From Clonostachys chloroleuca (taxonomy: Eukaryota > Ascomycota > Sordariomycetes > Hypocreales > Bionectriaceae): a stretch of 64,000 nucleotides of DNA. A program made the position numbers and the translations under genes. This document shows, in pieces, positions 10,263 to 20,283 of the stretch; the first letter of the stretch is position 1, and each line of letters begins with the position of its first letter. The notes under the pieces are model-generated. The model did not search any database. It was not told the DNA's origin and saw only the letters and a list, made by a program, of their open reading frames with translations. The stretch spans positions 16,492,001-16,556,000 of the forward strand of contig JBANAY010000003.1 in NCBI GenBank assembly GCA_037952775.1, given 5' to 3'.

Positions 10263-11517
10263 TGTGGTGTGATGGGACTCGTAGCGAGCGTCAAAACTGG
10301 ATGCAAGAACGGGGCTTCGAAGGCCCCTTGAGGGGGATTGAGAGAGGTAGCTAAACCGCTGCTGATGTCGGTGAGCAAAAAGACTCGTAGCGATGATCGA
10401 GACGCTAATGGCGGAATAATTTTGTTCGATGACTATAGAGGTCGATTCGGGGTTGAGGTTCGGCGCCCTTTTTGCTGGCGTGAAGGCGTGCGAGATGACA
10501 AGCGAAGGGGGAGGCGAATTATGAGCGCGACCCGCGGTACAAGGGTGCGACAGGATCAAGCGACGGAAATAGGGAGTCGGAATCCGGTCGATTAAACAAA
10601 ACTCGTCGTCGAGGCAGGAGTTGGTGAACGAGAATCGTATCGATAGTTTGATGGGTGGATGGACAGGTGAGATAGATGAGAAGGCGGTATGTAGTAGATG
10701 AGAGGAGGAGAAACAAATCAAGTTGGCTGGGCTGGGTGCGGTCAGGTCAGGCCGGGTCGGTGGGTGTGTGGTGTGTGGGCGATGTTTCAGGAGGTCTTTT
10801 GGTTGGTGCTTTTGTGGGTGCAGCGAGCCTCTGGGCACTGGATGGGCGAATGGACGGGGAGGCCGCCTCAGTAGGCAGGTACCTAATTTACAGGACAAGC
10901 CAATTGCCGCCGGTTCATTATACCTCTCTCAGGCTTCCCTACCAGCCACTTGTTGGGCCCATATGTCGACCTACAGGCACCTCCATTCGCAATTACGGGC
11001 AGCAGCCACGCCCACGCAGCCCAGCAATCAGGTACCTGCTAGCCAGCGTCCCCAGGACATCCAGAGACCATCACGCACATCGTTGCTATAGATAGAACAA
11101 GGCAGGCACACGACTGTATCTCAGGTCGAACACTGCTCGCTCTCCACTGCGTTGCTTGCTCAGCACCTATTTTTCCATGGCATTCGATCCAGCAGCACCG
11201 AATATTATTCACGTTATGGCCAGAACAGTCAGATGCAGAACCAAAACGGAATGCTGACTTGACAAGACACTGCCTGGTTGATCAAAACGGCAGATTGCCC
11301 GTTCCAGGCCGTCAGATTGCCTCCACTGCGCTGGGCCAGACCACTGGAGAATGACGACAGTGGTTCTACCTGGTGGCCTTCAGCGTCCAGTCTCGGCCAG
11401 GAGTTGGGTACGTACCATCAGCCGCAGAATAATTTGAAAATACAGCAATTGATGCATTTGACCCCTATTGCAATGCATCGCCGGCTAAATGCTATTGTCG
11501 CTTTGTTGCTTTATTCT

Positions 11518-11566
<49 letters not shown>

Positions 11567-12677
11567 CTGTGGAACTTTTTCCACCGACCTCAGTCTCTCC
11601 TGGTTCTGTCTCCTGATCGCATTGTACCGCCGTACGCATTCATTCATACAATCATCAGACTCCGATTTGAGTTGCGGTTCGGAGGTGGCTGCAGCCAGCC
11701 ACACCTAGCAAATGGATGCCCAATGAGGTCGAAGGCTACAGCGCTACAGCATACGGTTAGCCCAAAAGGGTGCATGGGAACCCCGTAGCTAGGACCCAAA
11801 TTTACTTCCCTGCCACCACTCTTGTGGCAAGTTCTCGGTTCACCGATCCGCCTCCACCAGCAAACCAGCCCCTAAAAAAAACAATCAGATCGCTAGGCAA
11901 ATTGCTGGGACGGGCAATGGCAAGCTCGTCGCCAATCTTCGGTACCCAGCTTCTTTGCCTCGTTGTGCAGGCGAGCCACGCGGGCACGGCTTATGGGCTC
12001 GGCAACTGTGCATTGATGTGGCCTGGCTAGCCTTTGGACGTAGAACACCTCGGGCTAGTAACGTGGTATTACGGGGAATCGTATGCTGATTACATCCTAC
12101 AGCAATCTCCTCGTGACATCTAGGAGGCTCTTCACTAGTCTTTCCGTATACTCGCCAACATCTACGAGCTGCATTAAATTGCTTCGCTTGTCGCCTTCAA
12201 CTGTTCAAGCATACCGATTTGGCTAGGCCATGTCCCTATAGCCTTAGATCCAACCAGCCGTAGTCTGATCTTATTTTGCTTTCGTGTTCGGAGGCATGAA
12301 GTAGTTTCATAAGCTGAGGGATCCAGCGTACATCGAACGCTTACTCGAACCCCTGTCATTGCGAGAAACTCGCCACCCACTCGCCTTGCCAAGCCGCCTC
12401 AAAGCGCTCAGCTACGATTGCCAGGACAGGGTATTGAGTAGTATGAGGTTGTGTGTAGTTCCTCTCCCGGGAAGGAACTGCGAAATGAATTATCGACCCT
12501 TTGGACGCCTGTCCCATGAATATGGAAAGAGTATTTTCAGATTCTCCCTGCAAACCCCGAAAGAGAACATGCAAACAGAGAGATAGAAGTGGAGACTTAG
12601 AGATGTGGGTATATATAGAACAGTAATTTTGAGTTTGTCAGCCAACCAGCTTCAGCGGGTTCAACCTGCTGATCCTA
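10263..12677. other. samB leader/promoter and gene-free spacer with a poly(A) tract
   Basis: The first about 600 bp are the probable samB leader, unusually free of stops in the samB frame but without ATG. The rest has no coding signal I trust. It includes the 46-bp A run listed separately. Several short GGTACC/GTACCT-type words occur around 10877 and 11030. Confidence 0.5.
11519..11564 (+). repeat. Poly(A) tract, 46 bp
   Basis: An uninterrupted run of 46 adenines. Flanks show no recognisable LINE ORF, target-site duplication or pol III boxes, so it is best called a mononucleotide microsatellite. A decayed retrotransposon tail is possible. The exact length is unreliable in any assembly. Confidence 0.9.
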
Positions 12678-12761
12678 TCCCCTGTGGCCCAGCTGGCTAA
12701 GGCGTCCGACTGTTAAGAAATCGCAATCGGAAGATCGACAGTTCAATCCTGTCCGGGGGAG
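12678..12761 (+). tRNA. tRNA-Asn (GTT) with a 10-nt intron
   Basis: The cloverleaf can be folded by eye. Acceptor arms are TCCCCTG (12678-12684) and CGGGGGA (12754-12760), with discriminator G at 12761. The D arm is GCC/GGC. The anticodon stem is TCCGA/TCGGA. The T stem is a perfect GACAG/CTGTC around TTCAATC. The 17-nt anticodon loop holds the anticodon GTT at 12712-12714 and a 10-nt intron after position 37, the canonical nuclear tRNA intron site. T-rich sequence follows from 12764, as expected for a pol III terminator. Confidence 0.93.
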
Positions 12762-13489
12762 GTTTCCTTTTTGGGCGTTGCATCGAGCTTCACGTTCCTT
12801 TTTGCAATATTCTGTTTGTCGGTCGATACTCTTTTCAAGTAAGTGAGTAAGTGGGAAATGAGTTGAAAGTAATTGAATTGCTACTGGGTTTGAGGTGTTG
12901 GCTCGAGAACCTGTTGGTTTGGCTATTTTGGAGATCCGGGCGTCAAAGAAGCACAAATTCGCAACACGGATTAAGATTGCAAATCCGCAGGGGAAACAAG
13001 AGTTCATCCAGGACTGTAATGGTCTACTATTAGGTCAATGCTATATACGGTTCTAGACAACGAAAGCCGAAAGGAGATCGTCATAACTTATTCGTGGTTG
13101 ATGATACATGAAAGTTATAGGGTAGTGCTGAGTACCAGTGCAGGTCGGCCACACTTGGTCTAGGCCCCCTCTCTAATAAAGATTCGTTGTGTACATATTG
13201 TAATGATCAATGCTCAGTATATAAGTTGTTAGTATATCCACGCTAAAAGCAGAGAGAAAATGGGCCCAGCCGTTTTAGTTGCTGGCTCGGAGATGTGTTG
13301 TTTCCCCCAGATTTCTTGTACCGGCAGGGATCCAGCATGGACCCAATACCGGCAAGAGGTCAGAGAGCGACGCAAGACGTGTTGCCATCTCTAAAATATT
13401 TGTCCAGGCCGTGCCGTGCCGCATGACGTTCCCCAGGCCGCCCAGTTACACAATCGGAGCCGATGGGCTCGGAGCTTCTGCGTAACACC
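12762..13489. other. Intergenic, nothing identified
   Basis: No credible ORF or repeat. The right end is the 3' region of the minus-strand membrane-protein gene. Confidence 0.5.
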
Positions 13490-14509
13490 TCAGTCGCCAC
13501 TGATCTTGGCATGGCGGAAATATTTCATGCCAACCCAGGCCACCACGACCCAGACCCAAGCCATGACGCCGGTCAGGATAATCAACGCTGGGTAATATCC
13601 CACAATGGGTAGTGTTTCGTCGTCCTCGAGCTCTGGAGGGGCATATGGAGTTGTGCCAACGTCCCATGCCCAACTCCAGATCCCGAAGCATGACCCCATT
13701 CCAATGACAAAGACGAACCAGGTCACGGACAATACTAGCCATCCCCACCACTCAGTCTCCGAGTAGTCCCAGTCGGAATCCGGAGGCTGGAGAGGCGTGG
13801 AGGCAAGGCCTGAATAAGAAAGAGGTGACTTGGCTTGGTGAAATGACGGTCGACGCTGCTGTATTGGGCTTATGTCGCCAAAATAAGAGCTTGGAGCTGG
13901 TGGCAAAGGCAGCCCCGAACGCAGGGAAGATGAGGCAAGGGGAAGCTGTGGCAGGTCCTCTTCATCTGTTGTTGAATTATACAAGGTTGAGGTTTCCCGG
14001 TCTCGGACGTCCCCGCTGTTGGTGGACGAGACCGAGGAATTTGTGAGGCTCGTGCGGCTGGCAAAGCCGTCCATTGAGGGTCGGGGAGTGAGGTCGGATA
14101 AATCTACGCCATACGGATCGTCTCTAACTGCGACTTTGGGTGTCGATTGAGTCGAATGGAAGTATGTCTGCGCGCGATCGGGGACCTCGATGGTCAATGG
14201 GCTGGCATCCCTCCTATCGCGCTGTGCCCCTCTCCCCAGAAGCGCAACCTTTCTCAGGGAGCCTTTGCGACGCCTCGTTCTGACCTGTTGCTGAGTTGTA
14301 GTCGCCGTTGAGCGTTGCGTTGGCTCCGGAGCACTGTATTTGTCGACGGTCGCGGCGGCCTTGTCTTGCTCAGGAGTGGTGTTCTCATTCGAGGCCATTC
14401 TCATGAATGGAATCCTGGAAAGTAAGCCATGCGCGGATTGGCTTTTTCGAGAAGGAGAGTTCAGACCATGACCGCCATTTGGCTCGCCTCTTTTCGTTGT
14501 AGCGTCCAT
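13490..14509 (-). CDS. Fungal two-helix membrane protein of unknown function
   Basis: An intronless CDS of 339 aa starting MDATTKRGEP; upstream in-frame codons lack an ATG. About the first 230 residues are polar and Ser/Thr/Pro-rich, with a basic RTRRRKGSLRK patch and several likely phosphorylation sites, and look disordered. The C-terminal third has a Trp-rich first helix (ETEWWGWLVLSVTWFVFVIG), a short acidic loop (ELEDDETLPIVG) and a second helix containing TGVMAWVWVVVAWVG, followed by a basic KYFRHAK tail. I do not recognise the family. The hairpin topology superficially recalls small ER GPI-synthesis subunits such as PIG-P, but their motifs are absent. Confidence 0.75.
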   Translation of the reverse strand: MDATTKRGEPNGGHGLNSPSRKSQSAHGLLSRIPFMRMASNENTTPEQDKAAATVDKYSAPEPTQRSTATTTQQQVRTRRRKGSLRKVALLGRGAQRDRRDASPLTIEVPDRAQTYFHSTQSTPKVAVRDDPYGVDLSDLTPRPSMDGFASRTSLTNSSVSSTNSGDVRDRETSTLYNSTTDEEDLPQLPLASSSLRSGLPLPPAPSSYFGDISPIQQRRPSFHQAKSPLSYSGLASTPLQPPDSDWDYSETEWWGWLVLSVTWFVFVIGMGSCFGIWSWAWDVGTTPYAPPELEDDETLPIVGYYPALIILTGVMAWVWVVVAWVGMKYFRHAKISGD

Positions 14510-15154
14510 CGTTCGCGGCGGCGGGATGGAAGAGCTTATCGGCCACGCCACATATATCGGTCTCTTGCTTCGAGGCTGGGGGTGGAATTGCGCATCGGTT
14601 GCTTCGACATGATGTAATGTGACGATTGACCAGAATCGCAACTGGCGTGTCTTAATATCCAAGTGCCTCCATTGTCCGGAGAAGAGATCTGGCAGCGATA
14701 TATTCTGGCACCTGTTAAGCGCTAAGGCACGTAATGTAGGTCTGGAGTTTATGACGGGAACGGACAAGAGGTTATTTAGTAGATTCCCGCTCCTTGGTGG
14801 GGTATCTAGCGGGTGTTAGTGGCGCAGCTGCACTGTAGATGAACCCCAACTTGCCAAGTTAGCCTCCGGAGTGCGCTGTATTAGACCATCAGCACCTCAC
14901 TGAGCGGAGATTATTGGCGATATCAGATACCAAGAATGCGGCACGGAGCCAAACTTGACAACACTGTCGCGCCTCCTTGATCGAGGAGGAATTGGCCATT
15001 CAGGTTCACAACCCCCGAGCCCACCGACTTGTCCACATCGTCGCCATCCCAGCCCAGATAGTAGCGCAGTTCCAAATTTATCGCGTTTCCATTTCCCTTC
15101 CACGTTGTCTCTAGAACGCGGGAAGGCTGGTCCGCCAGCTGGTAACTATTCCAG
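14510..15154. promoter_or_regulatory. Divergent spacer between the membrane-protein gene and ZRG17
   Basis: A 645-bp head-to-head spacer. A 154-codon minus-strand ORF (14923-15387) overlaps the ZRG17 first exon but shows no family features and is treated as a shadow. No specific regulatory motif is assigned. Confidence 0.35.
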
Positions 15155-16603
15155 ATGGATACCTCGTCTCCTTCGACAGCCAATTTCACCCCACCCACTC
15201 TTGTGATTGAAGTAGACAGCGACTCGTCTTCCTCGGCTCCCTCCCATTCCTGGCAAAACCAAACCCGCGAGCCGTCAAGGCTAGGCCTCCCTGGTTCAGA
15301 CTTCCTCGCACCGTCATCGACAATGTCGTCAAACGAGGACGATGGCTCAACTATGACCCCCATAACACCGGGCCCGAACCCCTTCAACTTCCAGACTCAA
15401 GTGATATCCACGACGCCTGTGAAATCGGTACGTCCTGCGCCCATTGCCTCATCCAAGCTCCAGCATTGGTCATTGCAGCTAACATACTGGCGTCCTCCAG
15501 AACATAGGGCAGCGCCGTGGGCACAGATACAAGCATAGTAGCATCTCGACCCAGCATCAGATCTTCCAGGAGCCACCGCCACGCCCGCCTCCCGTGCTTC
15601 CCGCCTCGCTACCAATCCCAACATTAAGAGAAGCATGGAAGAGCATGCGGAAGGACCAGCGCCTGCGGCTATACTGGTGCTTGTGCCACCTGGCTGTGGC
15701 CATGTACATCTTTTACAAGTCCGAGGGATCGCTCGCTGCCGTTGCTCTATCCCACCTGGTCTTCTTCGATGCCGGGAGCGCCGCTGTGTGCGTCGCAGTC
15801 GAGGTTCTCGGAAATTTCGAGGTTTGGCGCCGAAGCAGCATTCGCCACCCATTCGGTCTTGAGAGGGCGGAAGTGCTGACCGGTTTTGCCATGTCGGTGT
15901 TCCTGCTTTTCGGGGGTTTGATCTCGTGTCACACAACCTCAAGCATTTCCTCGAATCCCTCGGCAGCCACGAAGCCCACCACGAACACGAACATGGCCAT
16001 GTGTCGGCCTCATCTATTGATATTATCGCTGGGGCGGCTATTGTGAGCACTCTGATCTCGGCATACGGACTCCGAAACCATGCCCGGATAGCTAAGGTTA
16101 TGAGGGTCTCCTACTTGGCTCATCTTCCAAGCATTCTATCGAATCCTTTCCACTTTCTCACATTGTCCTTCTCGGCACTCATTGCTCTTCTGCCACTCAT
16201 GTCGATTGCCCTATATACGTGGCTCGACCGTCTCATCTGCGCCGTCATTTCGTTCGCCATGTTCGCAGTTGGCATCCGCGTGGCCGTCGCCCAGGGCCTC
16301 ATGCTCTTAATGTCATACGGTGGCAATGGTGGAAACAATGTCGTTTCCTCCATCTTGCGCGAGATCGAGTCCGATGCCGGCGTTCAACGGGTGGAAAACG
16401 CCCAGTTCTGGCAGGTCCATTATGGCCTGTGCATGGCAAACCTCAAACTCAGTGTTGCACGAGGCTACGATGAGGTCTCGCTTGGCAAATTGAGGAACCG
16501 GATTTCGTCCCTGATCCAGAACCGTCTAGGTGAAGGATATGGGCATGGTGGATACACGCGTTGGGAAGTTACTCTCCAGATGGACACGGACCTCGTATCT
16601 TAA
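15155..16603 (+). CDS. ZRG17: Zrg17-like cation diffusion facilitator (zinc, secretory pathway), with apparent frameshift
   Basis: join(15155..15427,15501..16603), with a GTACGT donor and CCTCCAG acceptor. Zrg17 proteins pair with Msc2/Cis4-type transporters to load zinc into the ER/Golgi. After a Ser/Pro-rich N-terminus come the conserved LREAWKSMRKDQRLRLYWCL block, helices through VALSHLVFFDAGSAAVCV and HPFGLERAEVL (the CDF family's typical post-helix motif), a His-rich loop (HEAHHEHEHGH) and further helices. The C-terminal cytosolic domain ends QMDTDLVS. The frame must change by one base at a G run (15912-15916): five G are present where six would read LLFGGFDLVSHN without a break. As written, translation leaves frame after FLLFGG and ends at 16046. 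MSSNEDDG at 15323 is an alternative start. Confidence 0.8.
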
Positions 16604-17015
16604 ACATAGCGACTTGGGGCCAGCTTCTTGTCTGTTCCCTTTTCTTTTTCGAATCATTATTGGCGTCGATATTTCTTTGGGTTATCACTGGGAATTGAAT
16701 ATTTCTATGGACTTGGCGTGGTCATTAACTTCTGGGATATCCTTATGTAAAGAACTTTCTTGTACATTGTCTCTCCTATACCCCGATTTCTATATAACAG
16801 CAGCACGTCAATGTACTATACGAGCAGAGGCAGACAGGCTAGAGTAGGGTATCATTCAGTCGCACGCAATATACCTATCTACATACGTTCATGACTAGTG
16901 ATGACTGGAAAGGTGACCAGGTTTACAATGAGTACAAAAATAAAAGGATCAACGCCGTCAAACTCCAGAGTTATCATGTCTCATGTGAGGAAACCACTGC
17001 TGGCAACGTTATGCT
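16604..17015. other. Convergent 3' spacer between ZRG17 and MGM1
   Basis: About 410 bp of tail-to-tail sequence with no ORF of note; presumably overlapping or adjacent 3' UTRs. Confidence 0.5.
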
Positions 17016-19898
17016 CTAGAACAGACCCCATCGTCCGCCCCTCTTCTCGCCCTCGCGCTTCGACTTGGCGCCACCCCGTCGCTCTCGTTCCCGCCCCTCA
17101 AGCTGCCTCAGGCTCTCCATCTTCTCCAGAACGAGCTCGAGTAGTTCCTTCCGGCGGATGACCTCAAGATGATGTCTAATTCTGGGGTCTTCGCGGGCGA
17201 ACTTCTCGACCTCACTTTGGGCAAGCTGCCGTCCAAGACGCAGGTCCAGCTCACGTGGGAAGTTGTAGTAGAACTCGGAGAGGAGCTCCACGTTCAGGAA
17301 CAGAACAGCCGTAGAGGCCAGCTTCGATGCTGCAGCGTTCAGGAATACCTCGGGGCAGTAGTACTTGTTGTTGATGCCGGCACATTGCTTGGACTTGACG
17401 GCAAGCAGGCGCATCTTGATGATGTCTGCCCGGTCACGGAGAAATACAGCCTCTCGCCCTGTATGCTCTTGTTAGCCTGCGTGTTCTATGGATAGTGGTC
17501 ATGGCGAAATGTCAACATACCTCGAGCAAGAAGAGCGGCACTGAATCCCCCGGCGCCGGTTCGTCCGTCGCCGCCCTCGACGATGACGTCTCCCTTACGA
17601 GCCTTGTCCACGAAGCTCATAACCTCCTTCAACTTTCTCCTACCTCCGACAGCGGACTCGAGAGATCCAAGAGCAGACTCACAATCCTTGAGCTCCTTCT
17701 TAAGAACATTGCCGACTTGTTCACGACCTAGTCCCCACTCGCGCTCATCAACGTCGATTTCGAATTTGTAGGGTTTGATGCAGTTCTCGACTTGATCGCT
17801 AGTGCTGTAATACCTCTCGTTGAGAATCGTAGACGTAGCCTCCATAATCGCATCGCGGGCAAATGGATGATTAGCAAAGGTGGACTGTCCGATAATTCTG
17901 TCGATATGTGCCTGGATTGAAGAGGCAACAACAGTTGTGGCCAGTCTGCCTACTCCCAACTTGGTAAGTGCTGATGTAGACGCATCTAGCTGTCTGTGCC
18001 AGTAAAGGGAATCGGGATCAGCTTTGGGTAAGTCGTAAATGCTATCAACCTCGGGCTTAGCGGGTGACAGATCCTCGATGGGCTTGTTCCAGTATCTGGC
18101 TGCAAGGAGATCGAGAACCTTCTGGTCGAGTTCATTCTTGAGCAGCTCGTGCATTTGGGGACGGCCAAATTCTTCCGTGAACTGCTTGAACGAGTGCTTA
18201 AAGGCATCGAGGCTCTCCGCTAGGTAAGACTCTGCAGATAGAGGCCTGTCGTTGTATTGCACCTTGAACTCATAGGTTGCCTCCTCCAGCTCCTGCTTGA
18301 TGGCGTCGCTGGTGCCCTGAAGGCTGGACGACATGGTTTGTTCAAGAACATTCATCAGTTTCTTCCGAAGTGTGGTGGTACCCACGTTGACTCCTGCCTC
18401 AGGGCCAAACTCAAGAGGATGCGAGGAAAAGTAAGCATTCTCTTGCTTGGTGATGGTCGACATCAAGTTAGTGTGGCCAATTTTGAAGAGCCCAGGTGTC
18501 GATGGTGCCTTGGCGACAACACCCACATACCCGAGTCGAAGACCATATTGTTTATCATTCAAGATTGCTGCACCTCGAGTGGGATCAACGAGGTCCATCT
18601 TTGTAATGACACCAATGGTTCGCTCTCCCCGCGGGTCTACTCTTCTAGAGGCTCGCAACGCGGTTGAGTTGGCCAGGTCCACATCAGCTGCTGATATGGC
18701 CAGGATGACATTGGGAGGTTGAATGTACTTGTCACACAGCTCTGCAATCTTTTGTTTGAGTTGAAGAGGCTGGTTGGCGCCGACCACTTGAATATACCCA
18801 GGGAGGTCGATGAGCGATAAGTCTGGAACGTTGGGCGAATACACTGTGAGGTGAATCGGTTCGTGAGAGACACATTCGCTGTCCGGGACAGCAAGATTCA
18901 GCTCAGTCAGGGTGCGTTGGATGGACGAAAAATCCGTGATCCGTCGCAGTCCAAGGTCGGGAAACTCGCCATATTCCTCTTGGCCTTTGGGAGTGTTGAC
19001 TAGAGTAAGCTCGATTGGCCTCCTGGTTACCATGTTTGTACCCTTGGGAAGGAACTCATGACCGACAATGGCTTCCAACACGGAACTTTTACCCGACGAC
19101 TGAGACCCAATGACCACGATTGATGGAAGTGTGAGTGTGCTTGATTGACCGACTTTTTGAAGGATGCTCCGAATTTCGATCATTTTCTTCGTTAGGATCA
19201 TCATTTGGTCATCCTTAGCCACCTCAGCTGTCTCCCGTGGGTCCTCTTCATCAGACTTATCATATCCATATGCAGCGGCGGTTGCACCGGCAGCGACAGC
19301 AGCCGATGTCCTACTTTGTTTTGGTTCTTCGCCCCCAGGACCGGATCCGTTGCCACCAGTGCCGATGTTCTCGTGTATTCGTAATATTTTCTGGACCCAG
19401 TCGGGCACTTCGATTTGCTCCTTGGTGGCTTCCCATCCTTGTCGAGTCTGTGCAGCAATATCTTTGGCACCATCAAAGATGCCCGTCGCCGTGCCCGTTA
19501 TGGTATCCTTTGTGGTATTGAAAAGCTCGACTGCATAAGTGCCAGCCCCTGTTAAATCGGTTAGAAATGGACGGTAGTGTGATGTGGTGGTACTGACGGT
19601 TGGTTTGATATTGAACCCATGCAAAGCCAGCAAGCCCTATACCGCCAAACATAGCTGGTATCCTGACCAGCTTGACCACTAGCTTTGGCAGGAAGCGAGC
19701 GAATGATATATTCCTAACGGCCACCGCATTGTGGAATGAATTCCCCCCAAACCACATGCGCCTTCTTGTTGCCCGTATCGCGGCATCAGCTCGTAATAAC
19801 CCGCCGGCCGGGAATCGATGAAGATTTCGTGTGATAGTAGCTGTGGTTGAACTTCGTGAAATAGGCCGGAGCCCAGCGGAAAGCATTCGGCCGCTCAT
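17016..19898 (-). CDS. MGM1: Mitochondrial dynamin-like GTPase Mgm1
   Basis: complement(join(17016..17458,17521..19548,19598..19898)), 923 aa. Mgm1 (OPA1 in animals) fuses inner mitochondrial membranes and shapes cristae. The N-terminus is an Arg-rich presequence (MSGRMLSAGLRPISRSS). It is followed by an inner-membrane helix near residues 76-96 (RIPAMFGGIGLAGFAWVQY). The dynamin GTPase domain has GSQSSGKS (P-loop, near residue 247), GTNMVTRRP (switch I), DLPG and TKMDLVD. Middle and effector regions follow, and the last exon is a Lys/Arg-rich tail. Both introns close in frame (GTCAGT and GTATGT donors). It is divergent from SPB1 over 385 bp. The start at 19898 is the first in-frame ATG. Confidence 0.95.
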
Positions 19899-20283
19899 CT
19901 TGACAATTGATGTTTCTTGAAACACTCAGGCAGCTCGACTGGTGTTTCGCGGAGCCATCAGTTGGCCTCGGTCGCGGGCGGTGCTGCTATGAGAGAGGTG
20001 GGTGATATGATATATAATACAGCAGGAAATTGATGGGTCATGCATAATAAGATGGCATCATGCCCGCAACGTCCAACTTATCCATGTGGGTACATGGAAT
20101 ATACCGTTCACTATTCGGTGTGTGGGCGTGCTGACAGGTAGCGGCTTGTCCCGCCGTTATCGCCACGTGATACCGCTTATCAGGTTATCTTGGGGAAATT
20201 TTTTGGGCTCGCGGGGACTTTGAGTAGGCGGTTTCTGAGTGAAAGCCAGCCTTTTGCTTTTCTTGATTTCTCCAAACGTCGCC
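19899..20283. promoter_or_regulatory. Shared divergent promoter region MGM1/SPB1
   Basis: 385 bp between two start codons pointing away from each other. The sequence is AT-rich around 20005-20050 (ATATGATATATAAT) with no ORF. It probably carries both promoters; no transcription-factor site is claimed. Confidence 0.45.

Noticed and set aside
10263..10898. In-frame upstream extension of samB by 212 codons
   Set aside because: It contains no ATG and has leader-like composition; the conserved start is MREVNFSIPN.
13085..13130. TGATGAT and CTGA words resembling C/D snoRNA boxes
   Set aside because: No terminal stem and poor spacing; too weak to call.
14923..15387. 154-codon minus-strand ORF overlapping the ZRG17 first exon
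   Set aside because: It overlaps sequence that splices in frame into a recognised transporter and shows no domain.
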